Shown here piece by piece: positions 17,943-27,598 of a stretch of 64,000 nucleotides of DNA. The notes under the pieces are model-generated. The model worked only from the letters and a program-made list of their open reading frames with translations, did no database searches and was not told the DNA's origin. How positions within the stretch are numbered: the first letter of the stretch is position 1; each line of letters starts with the position of its first letter. Made by a program: the position numbers and the translations under genes. This DNA comes from Cymbomonas tetramitiformis. Its lineage: Eukaryota; Chlorophyta; Pyramimonadophyceae; Pyramimonadales; Pyramimonadaceae. Where the stretch lies: positions 37,336 to 101,335 of the forward strand of contig LGRX02024691.1 of NCBI GenBank assembly GCA_001247695.2, given 5' to 3'.

Positions 17943-20900
17943 TCATTCATCGCTCTCCACCGATGGGAGGCCGTCACCTTCCACGAGCTCGATACCCGCA
18001 AGGGCCGCCAGGGTCTGGTAGCTCTGCTCGTCCTCACAGGTGGCAAGAGCCAAGACCTCCTCGGAGAACTCCTCTGGGACGCCATCCACCGAGGAGATGT
18101 CCTCCTGCTGCTCGATGGCCCAAACGACGGCGGCTACAAACCCAGGGGAGTTCGCCAGTCGAGCGGGTGCATTGGCCCTCCACTCCTTGAGTTTAGCCTC
18201 GTCCGTACAGTTACGGACGATGTGCTCCGCAGAGCCGCAGGCGAAGCACCGGCGGACTTTCGGAGCGTCGGGGCGAGAGAGGCCAGGTGGTGGTGGCAAT
18301 GGGGTCACTGCCGCGGCGACGGTGGTGGCAGGCCCATTCTCCAGCATGGCGAGCGCTGGGCGGTTCGAAGATGGGGTACGCCTGAAGAAGGGGGTGCGAG
18401 GTGATGGATTGGCGAAGGAGACAGTACGGGGAGGACGGTCTTGAGAGCGCCTCTGAGCCGCCTCCGTGTCGATGTCACTCTCCACCTCCTCAGCAACTTC
18501 CCAAATCTTCAGCAAGGCGTTGTGGGTGCCTGGGATATCGCCAGCAACGGCCTTCCTTTCCCACTCTTCTGGCTTGGAGACATCCAAGTGGATGGCTCTC
18601 AAGCGTCGCATCACCTTGGGTGCATATTTCAACCCTCGGCGGTACGTGGAGAGCATCGACAGGTTGGTCATCTCCACGCAATTGGGGACTCTGCCAGCCA
18701 GGAAGTTGACGGAGGCCATGCGGGTCTCCAATCGCGAGAAGTACTCCGCCGCGGTCTCGCTCGTCGCCTGCTTCAGGGCAATGGCCTCGCCATGTGCGTT
18801 CTCCAGGTAGGCCTGCGTCAGGGAGCACACTGCCAGGTCGCTGAAGAACACATCCAACTCCCCGTAGCGTTGGTGCCAGGCCTGCTCGGACCCGAAGGTC
18901 CCTGCCGCGCGCTCCAAGAACTTCCTCTGCTGGTCTTGAAGAGTGTGCTCCTTGAAACTCCAAAGAAGGCTTGACACACTCGCCTGGTACGCTGATACAG
19001 ACGGCGTACAGCTGGGAGTGGTCAGTGCCTCGATCACGATGGCCTCTTGGAATACCTTCCGCACCATGTTGGAGTAGTTCTCCAGCTGCGTCAGGAGGCT
19101 CTCCTTGTCGGCCGATTTAGTGTCGGACGCGGAGCGGGGGAACCTGGTCACGCTCTTGACCAGCTTTAGCACCATCTCCTTGGTCTTGTGCTCCAGACGG
19201 ACCTCATCTGAGGATGCTCGCAGATCAGTGCCCTGCGGCAACCGAACGATGCCTGGTACAAAGGGGGTGGCGCTGGGAGAGAGCACGGGGTTCGCAGCGG
19301 CGGCAGGGTGAACGGGGTTCGCGGCAGAGTGAACGGGGTTTGCGGCGGTGGAGTGGGGAAAACGGGCTGGAGGTGGTGGTCCCGGGGCATGCGTGGGCGG
19401 GAGCGCAGGCGCGGGATTTGTGGGGACTGCGGTCGGAGTGGGCGGTAATGCAGGGGCTGATGGTGGTGCGGGGAGTGGAAGAGGTGTATGAAAGGGCAGG
19501 GGTGTGGATGGTTGTGCGGCCACCACGCTCATGCTCCGGTACCAATCGGAGTTGCTGACCTCCGACCACGCGGCGAGCCCGTCCTGATCGAAGTTCTGCA
19601 TCTCCGACTCCCGCGCAGTGGCAGGGATCCACTCCCACACTGGTTGCCCCATGCTCGTAGACCGCACATTGGCCGCGGCTGGGTCCCCCATTGCCATATC
19701 CATGACCTCGCGATCAACCATGAGAACCCAGGTCTCCACACGAGGGTTGGTAAGTGGTAGGGGTGCATGGTGTAGGCGGCCTCCCATACGCGCATATGCG
19801 GTCAGCAGCGCTCCCAGCAGGTGCATGATCCTGAACAAGATGGCGTCGCCCTGCACCCCAGCCCGGCGGCGTTCATCCCATGGCAGGGAGACGGTTGCCG
19901 CGCCTCGCACCCCCGCTGACTGGTGCACCCACAATGAGCCACCATCGTGGGTGACGAAGAGGGCTCTGACCTCTGGGTACTGAGGGTAGGAGGGCTCTGG
20001 TGCGGGGTCGTCAGGGGGATCTTGAGGTGGATCACTGGGGGGCCCTGGTGACGAATCGCTTGAACTGGAGTCTCTGGGCTCTGAGTCGGGGTCGCCACCG
20101 CCGTGTACCACCGTCTCCATCGACTGCCGCCGGCGGGCCACCATCATGTTGTGGGGATTTGGCCGACCCTGAATGGGGGGTTCGGCGGGAGCGGCCTCAG
20201 CGACGGTCTGAGGCACTGGGGGGGTTACGCTGGCGGCGACGTCTGCCTCGCGTGGATGGTCCGCCGTCAATCCCCCCTGTGCGCTGCTCTGAGGGTCGCC
20301 TGGTGGAGAGGCTCCTGCAGATGTCGTCGCGCCAGGCAGGGCGAGTCCTCTCGAAAGCACCGCGGGGATGTCCAGGGCTTGTACTGCCGCTAAGACTTCT
20401 CTGCGAATGTGCTCGCTTCGGCTGCTCGCGTCCGAGTCGGAGCCGGACCTATGGGCGGCCCTCCGCCTGCGCTCAGCCCGTGCCTGCGTGCTGCGGCTGC
20501 CTCTGGTCCCCGTGCTGGTGCGGCTGATGTCCGTGCCGGAGTCGGGGTCAGAGTGGTCAGGTGCGTGGCTTAGACCTGGGAGATGCTTGCCATGTGTCGC
20601 AGGGCCCGAGGATACTCTTCGGGAACGCCGACGCCGGCGGTTCTCTGAGGTTGCTGCCACCGCAGGAAGGTGACGCACCAAAAGCTGGGTCCCGCCCGAG
20701 ACGCTCTGCTGAGCTCCACTGTCAAGGGGTATCTGCAGAGGGTCCGGCAGGGGTGCGGCACCGATGCTGACGAAGTGTTGCAGCGATGAGAGGTCCGCGC
20801 CTGAGTCATGAAGCGCGGAGGTGGCTGGTGCCAGATGGTGGGGCTGCTGTAGTCGATGCTGCGGCAGTTGCGGCGGCTGAGGCTGCTGTTGCTGCTGTTG

Positions 20901-21365
20901 CTGCTGCTGTTGCTGCTGTAACTGCTGTTGCTGGAACTGCTGCTGCTGTAACTGCTGCTGCATCGGTTCCAGTGGCTGCTGCTGAAGCCACTGCTGTTGT
21001 TGCTGCTGGTACGCGAGCCACTGTTGCTGCTGCTGCAGCTGTTGTTGGAACGGTGTGGGATATGCGCCCACGGGGTGATGGGTTCCCAGTGTGAACGGTA
21101 CTGGTGACACTCCCCCAGCGAGGGGCGCTGATTGGGGCAATACCCAATTGACACCGTTCCATACAGCCTGTGCGGGGGTGCCATCCGGCATAGTATAAGG
21201 GCGGGGCATCGCTGTGTAAGGCATGGTGGTGCCTGGATGTGGAATGGGGTGAGCGGAAGCGTATGCGGTGGGCGATGGGAAGGTCATGGGGGAGAACAGT
21301 GTGTGGTGTAGCTGCTCTGCGCTGATACCCATGCTGGAAAATGCTTCTGATGTCTGCTGTGACAT
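17943..21365 (-). CDS. gag: Element A Gag with polyglutamine tract and CCHC zinc knuckle
   Basis: The start is taken at ATG 21365 (MSQQTSEAF), because element B has the same N-terminus (MSQHTS) at 46792; the frame itself is open 60 bases further upstream without ATG. The N-terminal third holds a long Gln tract encoded by imperfect CTG/TTG codons on the plus strand (about 20870-21060). Ser/Pro/Arg-rich segments follow, then a helical capsid-like region (LETRMASVNFLAGRVPN area), and a zinc knuckle CFACGSAEHIVRNC (CX2CX4HX4C). The acidic C-terminus ends SVESDE before UGA. It should form the virus-like particle. Confidence 0.87.
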   Translation of the reverse strand: MSQQTSEAFSSMGISAEQLHHTLFSPMTFPSPTAYASAHPIPHPGTTMPYTAMPRPYTMPDGTPAQAVWNGVNWVLPQSAPLAGGVSPVPFTLGTHHPVGAYPTPFQQQLQQQQQWLAYQQQQQQWLQQQPLEPMQQQLQQQQFQQQQLQQQQQQQQQQQQPQPPQLPQHRLQQPHHLAPATSALHDSGADLSSLQHFVSIGAAPLPDPLQIPLDSGAQQSVSGGTQLLVRHLPAVAATSENRRRRRSRRVSSGPATHGKHLPGLSHAPDHSDPDSGTDISRTSTGTRGSRSTQARAERRRRAAHRSGSDSDASSRSEHIRREVLAAVQALDIPAVLSRGLALPGATTSAGASPPGDPQSSAQGGLTADHPREADVAASVTPPVPQTVAEAAPAEPPIQGRPNPHNMMVARRRQSMETVVHGGGDPDSEPRDSSSSDSSPGPPSDPPQDPPDDPAPEPSYPQYPEVRALFVTHDGGSLWVHQSAGVRGAATVSLPWDERRRAGVQGDAILFRIMHLLGALLTAYARMGGRLHHAPLPLTNPRVETWVLMVDREVMDMAMGDPAAANVRSTSMGQPVWEWIPATARESEMQNFDQDGLAAWSEVSNSDWYRSMSVVAAQPSTPLPFHTPLPLPAPPSAPALPPTPTAVPTNPAPALPPTHAPGPPPPARFPHSTAANPVHSAANPVHPAAAANPVLSPSATPFVPGIVRLPQGTDLRASSDEVRLEHKTKEMVLKLVKSVTRFPRSASDTKSADKESLLTQLENYSNMVRKVFQEAIVIEALTTPSCTPSVSAYQASVSSLLWSFKEHTLQDQQRKFLERAAGTFGSEQAWHQRYGELDVFFSDLAVCSLTQAYLENAHGEAIALKQATSETAAEYFSRLETRMASVNFLAGRVPNCVEMTNLSMLSTYRRGLKYAPKVMRRLRAIHLDVSKPEEWERKAVAGDIPGTHNALLKIWEVAEEVESDIDTEAAQRRSQDRPPRTVSFANPSPRTPFFRRTPSSNRPALAMLENGPATTVAAAVTPLPPPPGLSRPDAPKVRRCFACGSAEHIVRNCTDEAKLKEWRANAPARLANSPGFVAAVVWAIEQQEDISSVDGVPEEFSEEVLALATCEDEQSYQTLAALAGIELVEGDGLPSVESDE

Positions 21366-21425
21366 TCTGACTGCTGAGCTGGTTGGGTTCAAAGACTGGT
21401 TGTGGCAATAGCCACAGGTGAGCAA

Positions 21426-22224
21426 AAGTAGTGAGTGCTCGCCTTTTTATTTAATCAGTCTCGTCCTCGTCGATGTCACTCGCTGGAGGCGAAGGAGCGG
21501 GGCTTCCAGGTGGAGATGGGGGAACCCAGTCAGCGCCAAGGAGGACCCAAGGGGGGGCGTCGATCACTCGTATTGCCTGGAGATGCCACACGTGGTCGTA
21601 ATGTACTGGTGGTGTGGCCAGCGTGACTTTGCCCAGGCGTTCGAGGGCCGCTCCAAGGACCGCTCTGTCAGAAACGTCCAAGAACTGCTGAAAGCGCTTT
21701 TGGGTGGAGCTTTCCCCGCTGCTGATGGCCGTGAGGGCGGTATCAGGGGTTTCTAGGCTGATCTATGGGGTCTAAGGAAGGGGTTTTTGGTGGTGGGGGC
21801 TACTGGGAGAGGTTTTGGGGTAAGCTGGAAACTGTCAAAAACGGCTATTTTGGGCTGTTTTGAGCGGTTTTTCGCCATTTTGGGGCTCTGAAAGGTAAGC
21901 TATGTGGTTTTCCTGGCTACTATAAACCGGGGAAACCCTTTAGGGTGCTCTCTGACGGTTGTTTGTAGCCTGGGGCAGACTTGGAACTTAAGATCGGAAA
22001 ACCAATCTTGACGAACGAGAGCCTGGTTGGCCCCCCAGTGTTAAGGAGACGTTATGCTGATATTTGGTAACTTTTGGAAGCAGAATACGAGTTCCTTCTT
22101 TGAAAAAAAATAGTATTTCTGACGTAAAAAGTGCGCATAGTTTCCCAAAAGTACGGCTCTCCCCCTTCAGTATAACGCAAGTTACAGTGTGGCCGTGGCT
22201 GAACGCGCGGAGGTGTTCAGGTAA
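21426..22224 (-). other. 5' leader of element A
   Basis: This is a leader of about 0.8 kb between the primer site and gag. An open stretch without ATG at 21451-21681 ends in an acidic SDIDEDETD tail after a Pro/Ser-rich run. A similar Pro-rich stretch with an acidic end precedes gag in element B (about 46870-47160), so it may be a conserved leader peptide or a spliced exon. This is uncertain. Confidence 0.4.
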
Positions 22225-22241
22225 CGCTCATTGATACCAAT
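22225..22241 (-). other. Primer-binding site of element A
   Basis: Directly after the 5' LTR end on the minus strand the sequence reads ATTGGTATCAATGAGCG. TGGTATCA is the common initiator tRNA-Met primer match. Confidence 0.75.
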
Positions 22242-22925
22242 TGTGCCAGGGGCACGACGACAGATGCTCGGAGATATGTTTTTGATTGAACGTGCAAAGG
22301 TACACAATTCGGGTTTTATAATATACTGGATCAGGGCCAGATTGAGGTACAAACGATAATTCGGTTCCGAGTTCTGAAGGCTAAACACTTCTCAAGTGCT
22401 CCACTTATTCACTCGTCACTCAGGTTGCAAGGTCAACCTCTTGACGGCCGATGTCACACTTCGGCTCAACGTTCAATTCCCGATCCGATCTCATTTCTAA
22501 TTCCGATTCGTCATTCTTGATTCAGATGTTATGCTGACAGACTGGCACGATGACTGTCCCACAGTACTGTCATACTGTTGTACTGTCATACTGTCATACT
22601 GTCATAGCGTCATACTGTCATACTGTCATAACCTTGATATCTGATATTCAATCTCATTGTCTCTTCAACCCCGATGCGAATCCAACCATTCTTCGAGGGT
22701 CTGACTGAGTGCCACGATGACACCCCCCACAGTACTGTCATACTACTATAGTGTCATACTGTCATACTGTCATAGTGTCATACTGTCATACCCCGGACAT
22801 CTGGTACTCATTCTCATCGTGATTTCAAGCCCAATTTCACTGTCATCGTGCCAATCCCAGATTACCCCCGATGACACACATACAGACGCATAGGCATATC
22901 GGCTCACGCTGTGCCTCCGGGCACA
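22242..22925 (-). repeat. 5' LTR of element A
   Basis: It has the same ends and internal decamer clusters as 9455-10140 and is followed by the GAATT target duplication. Confidence 0.93.
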
Positions 22926-23117
22926 GAATTCGAGTCGACATGTTACTACTTAAAGAGCTGAACAAGCTCTCATGTCAGTTTTTGAATTAGTTACACATTG
23001 GCACTGAGCTCTGGTGTCTTGTAACTTCAAACAGTGAAAGTTCACCTAAGTTAAATGAAATATCCGACAGTATACAAAGCATTCCAATATCACCCTATGG
23101 TCCCAAGACCATATTCT
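22926..23117 (+). repeat. Left LTR of element C, second part
   Basis: The sequence from CGAGTCGACATGTTACTACT to CCATATTCTCTGTAA matches 27353-27545. The terminal 48 or so bases of the right LTR (to CCGAACA) have no counterpart here, which marks a deletion. Confidence 0.85.
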
Positions 23118-23530
23118 CTGTAACTGAAGCTGAACGAGCGCATGAAGGAGGAGAGCGCGCTCGCGGTAATGAACCTCATCTCGACGCTGACAGCGAGGAC
23201 TGACACGTGCGAGTTTCAAGATACCGAGGCTGGTCAGCCACGGGGCGCAATGGCCGCAGAAGACCCGTGATCTGGTAGTGCTGAGGTTGCCAAACCTGAT
23301 GAGCGTTGGCAGCGTGAGACGGTGAAGCGCCTTGGCGAACCCGGATTGCGGAAGGGGACCCAGACCCAAGGCCTGGGGGGCACGGACCCAAGAACCGTAA
23401 GGGGGACCCGGACCCGAGGACTGGGGGGCACGGACCCAAGAACCGTATGGGGGACCCGGACCCAAGGACTGGGGGGCACGGACCCGAGAACCGAGGGCTT
23501 AGCAGCCCGATCTTGTCGCAAAGTGTATGC
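23118..23530 (+). other. Residual internal region of element C with 48-bp repeats
   Basis: A short remnant with no intact gene. At about 23356-23502 it has three 48-bp units of the type GGGACCCGGACCCAAGGACT. Element D inserted at its right end. Confidence 0.6.
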
Positions 23531-23701
23531 TGCTGGAAGTGACGCCCCGACTGTCATTCATATAGTTAGGGTGTATGACTGTCACCGGTCCCGGAACCCT
23601 AGACCCCGAACATATAGCGGGAAGACTCGGTATTCCGTTTTTCTTATCTGTTCTTATACCCTCACTCGTATGAATATACAGTCAAGCTGATATATTCAGC
23701 A
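23531..23701 (+). repeat. Left LTR of element D
   Basis: A 171-bp copy of 26678-26848 with only a few differences (for example CATATAG against CTATAG; ATAGCGG against ATAACGG). Confidence 0.92.
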
Positions 23702-24092
23702 GGTTTGGTACCACGCACGCTTAATTTTACACTGCGACTTTGGCCATGATTGGCTAAACACCGGCGCTTGAGATGGGGTGAGGGACCCGCGTTAGAGAGA
23801 CTTTCGGTACGGGCGGTATGGCTCAGTTACGGACACGCGGTTGATTGGACATGATTAGGTGGCGCTGACGGCAGTTTATTTTCCGTGAAGTATCGTTGGA
23901 CTGGATTTTGTTGTTTCTGGTCTCCGGAACACCGTACAACATTGATCACGTCCTTTCGTCCCACACGACCGCGCACAATTTGCTGTTTCCCTGATTATCC
24001 TCGACGACCCGCCGCGACTCGCTGGCCGTCGCCCACGCCGTTGGTCTCGCATCACATTTTCCACCTCACTCTATCTCTACAGTCATTTCACT

Positions 24093-25358
24093 ATGGGCAC
24101 TTCTACGAGATCTCACGCCGCGGCCGCACGCCGCTCGCTAGTTACAATTTTCGACGATGCCGCAGCTCGACATGCGACCACTCCAGCCACCCCTACGGTT
24201 ACGGCTACCCCGGCTGCCCAGTCAGCAGGGGCACTGTTCCTAGACGCTGTCAAGCGTCTGGCGAAAGAATCCTTCGACGAGCGTGCCGCTAAACTCGTCA
24301 TCAAGAAGGTGTACGACGACAAACATGGCCGTTTTGACGGTACGGAGTCGAACGTCAGCTCCGTTTTCGCCCGTCTGGTACTGGCATTACGGGACATTTT
24401 CGTCACTGAGGAGTCCGCGTTTTCTTCTCTGTTCGACCTGGAGGATGCCACGTTGCCCGTTCGCCCCGAGGCGAACAAACTGCTGTTTTCGACACTGGAA
24501 TTCATCATCGCTCCGGTGTCGCCCGCGGCAGACTGGATGGAGTCTTCAGCGGAGAGACACCCGTTTGATGGGAAGCGGGTGTTGCTGGAGATCGCCAGGA
24601 TGCTCCTGGATTCCGGCGGGCCCTTCCAGGGCACCGCGGACCTTCTGGCCATCAAGATCAACCGGTTCGACCCGTCGCGGGCAATCGCCGCCTTCAACGC
24701 CGCTCTCCGGTCCGCTCGACGGAAGAGCACTCTCGACGACATGGAGGTCAAGTCCCTTTTCATCAAGTCCCTCGACCCGGTCTTCTACGCCCCGGTGGTC
24801 AACCGTCTGTTGCTACACGACCAACGTGCGGCGGAGTCCCTTGCCACCATTCAGCAATGGACCCGTGAGTGCCACGCACAACACGGGACGGATTCGCACG
24901 TCCCGCCTGCTACGCGCACGTTCTCCGCCCTCACCCTGGCTGGGCAGAGCGACGACGAGGACTACAAGACCGTCTTCAGCGAGCTCCGCGACCAACTCTA
25001 CGACATGAAGAAGGAGATCAAGGCGCTCCACAACCGTCTCGACGACACGAAGGGCTACACGCCCCGCAACGACAAGAAGAACGCCATTGGACGCGGTGGA
25101 CACGGTGACGGCGTCCGCTTCGCGGCGAAGCCCCTCCCTGAGCACGGGAACTTCCCGCAGAACTTCCGTGGGAAGTCTTCGGGTAAGGTGGCTTTCCACA
25201 AGCCCACCGGTACGTTCGTCCCGTTGTGCCGGCACCCGACATGCTCCGCTACGGCGGAGAAGCATTGGCATCGTGACTGCCCGCACGGCGGGCCACGCGG
25301 ACGTGTTGGGGCACACGGTTTCGTGTTGCGGACAGCGAGAACGACATGCTCGCCGTGA
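24093..25358 (+). CDS. gag: Gag-like protein of element D
   Basis: 421 residues from an ATG. After a Thr/Ala-rich N-terminus comes a long helical region (about residues 45-270, including LDAVKRLAKESFDERAAKL and QQWTRECHAQ) that resembles a retrotransposon capsid. A short coiled-coil-like segment, a basic stretch and a Cys/His cluster, CRHPTCSATAEKHWHRDC near 380-397, follow; this may be a divergent zinc knuckle. The family assignment is by overall architecture only. The frame ends inside the start of the next ORF. Confidence 0.65.
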   Translation: MGTSTRSHAAAARRSLVTIFDDAAARHATTPATPTVTATPAAQSAGALFLDAVKRLAKESFDERAAKLVIKKVYDDKHGRFDGTESNVSSVFARLVLALRDIFVTEESAFSSLFDLEDATLPVRPEANKLLFSTLEFIIAPVSPAADWMESSAERHPFDGKRVLLEIARMLLDSGGPFQGTADLLAIKINRFDPSRAIAAFNAALRSARRKSTLDDMEVKSLFIKSLDPVFYAPVVNRLLLHDQRAAESLATIQQWTRECHAQHGTDSHVPPATRTFSALTLAGQSDDEDYKTVFSELRDQLYDMKKEIKALHNRLDDTKGYTPRNDKKNAIGRGGHGDGVRFAAKPLPEHGNFPQNFRGKSSGKVAFHKPTGTFVPLCRHPTCSATAEKHWHRDCPHGGPRGRVGAHGFVLRTARTTCSP

Positions 25359-26428
25359 TGTTCCAGAACGCCGTAGACGAAGACGACGCCGTCAGTTTCG
25401 ACGCCCTCTGCTGCATTGCAGACGGCAAACCTGATCTCTACGACACCGCCTCCGCGTTCTCCTTCGCTGTCGCCGAAGAGCGGGTGCCCGACACCATCGA
25501 CGAGTACCTGGGGTACCGCCAGCCCGCTGACACCCATCTCGGGGTTTGCGCGGTTGGTGGTGCTACGAACATCCACAACTTCAAGATTCACGAAGAAGTC
25601 CGTGCCGACACTCTGGACGCGCCACCACCGCCGGCACCGCCCTCCGCTCCGCAGTCGGTGGTGTCCGACGAGGGGATGTACCCCATCAGCGCGCTACACG
25701 CGCACGAAGCGCACACAACCTTCATGGACAAGTTCGCGCTGAACTTCGACGCCGCGGGAACGGAGCCGACCCTTGCCATGCACCACATGACCGCCGTCGC
25801 GCCCGTGGACTCCGTCTCCGTGACAGCGGAAGGCTGTCCCCCGCCACCAGCACGAGCCCTGGGGTGCGGCAGACCAACGATGGGTTTCGGGTTCCCTGCC
25901 CTCTCGTCTCTCGCGGTCTGCCTGATGTTTGTTGTTTGTGCAACTGCCGCGCCTTCGCGTGATTGCTCCGCGTCAACATCTTCAACGACGGGGCGCATCG
26001 GCGACGAGGTCGGTGGTGCTGGTGTGCTGGCGCCCACAGCCATCCCGCCGGACCTCTACTGGCAGCCGGAGGGCTGGTACCACAGCTGGTACCGTGCTGC
26101 GTACGGGTACGGGTGGACGTGGCTCCCGGGCCCCCCGCGGCCGCCACAGGCAGCTCCGATTATTGCTGCGCCGCCCTCACCGGGTGGTGCTCCGCCATCG
26201 CCGGACTACGAGCCACCCGCCTGGGGCGGTGGAACCGGGGATGCACTTTCTCCTTCAATTCAGCACCGGGCCGGACAAATTGCACCCGGTGCGACTGCCT
26301 GCGGCGACATCGGCACATCTTCAATTCTCTCAATTTGCTCTACGCATGATTTGGCAGACAGTGGTACCAGCTCTCCTGGGCGCTGTGACAGTGGCACCGG
26401 CTCTCCCGGGCACTTTCAAAGTGGCTAG
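25346..26428 (+). CDS. Element D ORF2, unknown function
   Basis: 360 residues starting ATG 13 bases before the gag-like stop, in a different frame, so a frameshift or restart is possible. It is acidic at first (AVDEDDAVSFDALCC) and then rich in Pro and Ala, with one hydrophobic stretch (LSSLAVCLMFVVCATAA) and an aromatic patch (WYHSWYRAAYGYGWTWLPG). No enzyme motif is visible. It may be a remnant of a lost pol frame or an accessory protein. Confidence 0.5.
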   Translation: MLAVMFQNAVDEDDAVSFDALCCIADGKPDLYDTASAFSFAVAEERVPDTIDEYLGYRQPADTHLGVCAVGGATNIHNFKIHEEVRADTLDAPPPPAPPSAPQSVVSDEGMYPISALHAHEAHTTFMDKFALNFDAAGTEPTLAMHHMTAVAPVDSVSVTAEGCPPPPARALGCGRPTMGFGFPALSSLAVCLMFVVCATAAPSRDCSASTSSTTGRIGDEVGGAGVLAPTAIPPDLYWQPEGWYHSWYRAAYGYGWTWLPGPPRPPQAAPIIAAPPSPGGAPPSPDYEPPAWGGGTGDALSPSIQHRAGQIAPGATACGDIGTSSILSICSTHDLADSGTSSPGRCDSGTGSPGHFQSG

Positions 26429-26677
26429 AGTTACAATTGAAAATTAGCCTGCCTCCAGACTGTTATGCTGTTGGTTCAGGTTGCCCCAAGACGGGCTTGG
26501 TTTAGGGCTTTAACTGTATCCGTATTCTGCACTGTGCCTCACTAACTGCTAGTTTCGGGGGTTACCCTGCCAGAAAGGACAGGTTCCCCTGTAGGATGCT
26601 TATTTCCACCGAAGCTGAGTAGGTGTTTGTTTCGGTTCCGTGACCACCTAGTTTGCCAATCACCACCCTAGGTGGTG

Positions 26678-26848
26678 TGCTGGAAGTGACGCCCCGACTG
26701 TCATTCCTATAGTTAGGGTGTATGACTGTCACCGGTCCCGGAACCCTAGACCCCGAACATATAACGGGAAGACTCGGTATTCCGTTTTTCTTATCTGTTC
26801 TTATACCCTCACTCGTATGAATATACAGTCAAGCTGATATATTCAGCA
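26678..26848 (+). repeat. Right LTR of element D
   Basis: A 171-bp copy of the left LTR, followed by the TATGC duplication. Confidence 0.92.
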
Positions 26849-26933
26849 TATGCTAACCTTCCCTGACTATGTACATAAGGGCACGCAGGACAGCCTAGCG
26901 AGGACGTAGGCGCGCCGCAAAGGGGGGGAGAGT

Positions 26934-27593
26934 TGTACTAGGGTGTATCGCGAGTCAGACGAGAGACAGTCGTGTCAGAATGACGAGTGACAGCACCAAT
27001 GACAGTCACCAGTATGACCGCGAGGTATGACAAGGGTGACTGACAGCTTGTGACTTTTTGAACATCTGCAACCACAGCAGATCAGGTTGAGAGAATTGGT
27101 GGGAAACCATTCCAGAAATGGGGGGAAACCATTTTATATTCAAACAGCCACACAGATCTGGAGGGAAACCAGGAGAGCCCCAGATCTTGCCACATCATCA
27201 GATCTATGACTATTCAGTAATTCAGGGCAGAGATCATTGTATGACTGGCAGCTGCAGCCCAAAGGCCAAATGACAAGACCTGTCATAGGAGATGTGAACA
27301 TGAAGTGACTGAGCACTGTGACTGTCGAATTCGGATGAGATCTGAGGGAATTCGAGTCGACATGTTACTACTTAAAGAGCTGAACAAGCTCTCATGTCAG
27401 TTTTTGAATTAGTTACACATTGGCACTGAGCTCTGGTGTCTTGTAACTTCAAACAGTGAAAGTTCACCTAAGTTAAATGAAATATCCGACAGTATACAAA
27501 GCATTCCAATATCACCCTATGGTCCCAAGACCATATTCTCTGTAAGTGTTACTTGCACCCTTGTGAGACTGGTTCAGTCCTCACAACCGAACA
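26934..27593 (+). repeat. Right LTR of element C
   Basis: It starts TGTACTAGGG after a purine tract and ends TCCTCACAACCGAACA before the ATAAA duplication. It is the uninterrupted reference that shows where element A entered the left copy. Confidence 0.9.
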
Positions 27594-27598
27594 ATAAA

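Larger units (their letters stand above)
9455..22925 (-). mobile_element. Element A: Ty3/gypsy chromovirus-like retrotransposon with two DNA methyltransferase domains
   Basis: This is a complete 13.5-kb LTR retrotransposon on the minus strand. It has 5-bp duplications GAATT at 9450-9454 and 22926-22930. LTRs are 9455-10140 (3') and 22242-22925 (5'), nearly identical, so insertion is recent. The primer-binding site reads TGGTATCA (initiator-Met type) next to the 5' LTR, and a polypurine tract lies next to the 3' LTR. Coding order is gag, ORF2, pol. The pol polyprotein adds a Dam-like adenine methyltransferase, a chromodomain and a cytosine-C5 methyltransferase to the usual PR-RT-RH-IN set. It sits inside the left LTR of element C. 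Confidence 0.95.
23531..26848 (+). mobile_element. Element D: small gag-only LTR retrotransposon
   Basis: LTRs are 171 bp (23531-23701 and 26678-26848), TGCTGGAAGTGACG to ATATTCAGCA, flanked by the 5-bp duplication TATGC (23526-23530, 26849-26853). It contains two overlapping ORFs and no protease, RT, RNase H or integrase motifs. Just before the right LTR there is an inverted repeat (ACCACCTAG / CTAGGTGGT) instead of an obvious polypurine tract. The arrangement resembles non-autonomous elements with short terminal repeats and a gag gene. It must use enzymes in trans. Confidence 0.88.
9036..27593 (+). mobile_element. LTR element C (plus strand), interrupted by elements A and D
   Basis: The element is bounded by ATAAA target duplications at 9031-9035 and 27594-27598. 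The left LTR starts TGTACTAGGGTGTATCGCG at 9036 and is split by element A at 9454/22931; it resumes to about 23117. The intact right LTR is 26934-27593. The last roughly 50 bases of the left LTR and nearly all of the internal region are missing, so no pol domains remain. The residual body is 23118-23530 and 26854-26933. A purine tract (AAAGGGGGGGAGAGT) precedes the right LTR, giving plus-strand orientation. The element is non-autonomous or heavily deleted. Confidence 0.85.

Noticed and set aside
21451..21681. Conserved short protein gene before gag
   Set aside because: The frame in element A has no ATG, and similarity to element B is limited to a Pro/Ser run and an acidic end; noted only as part of the leader.
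22039..22925. Longer LTR starting TGTTAAGG at 22039
   Set aside because: The GAATT duplication and comparison with 9455-10140 place the LTR start at 22242; the segment 22039-22241 is leader plus primer site.
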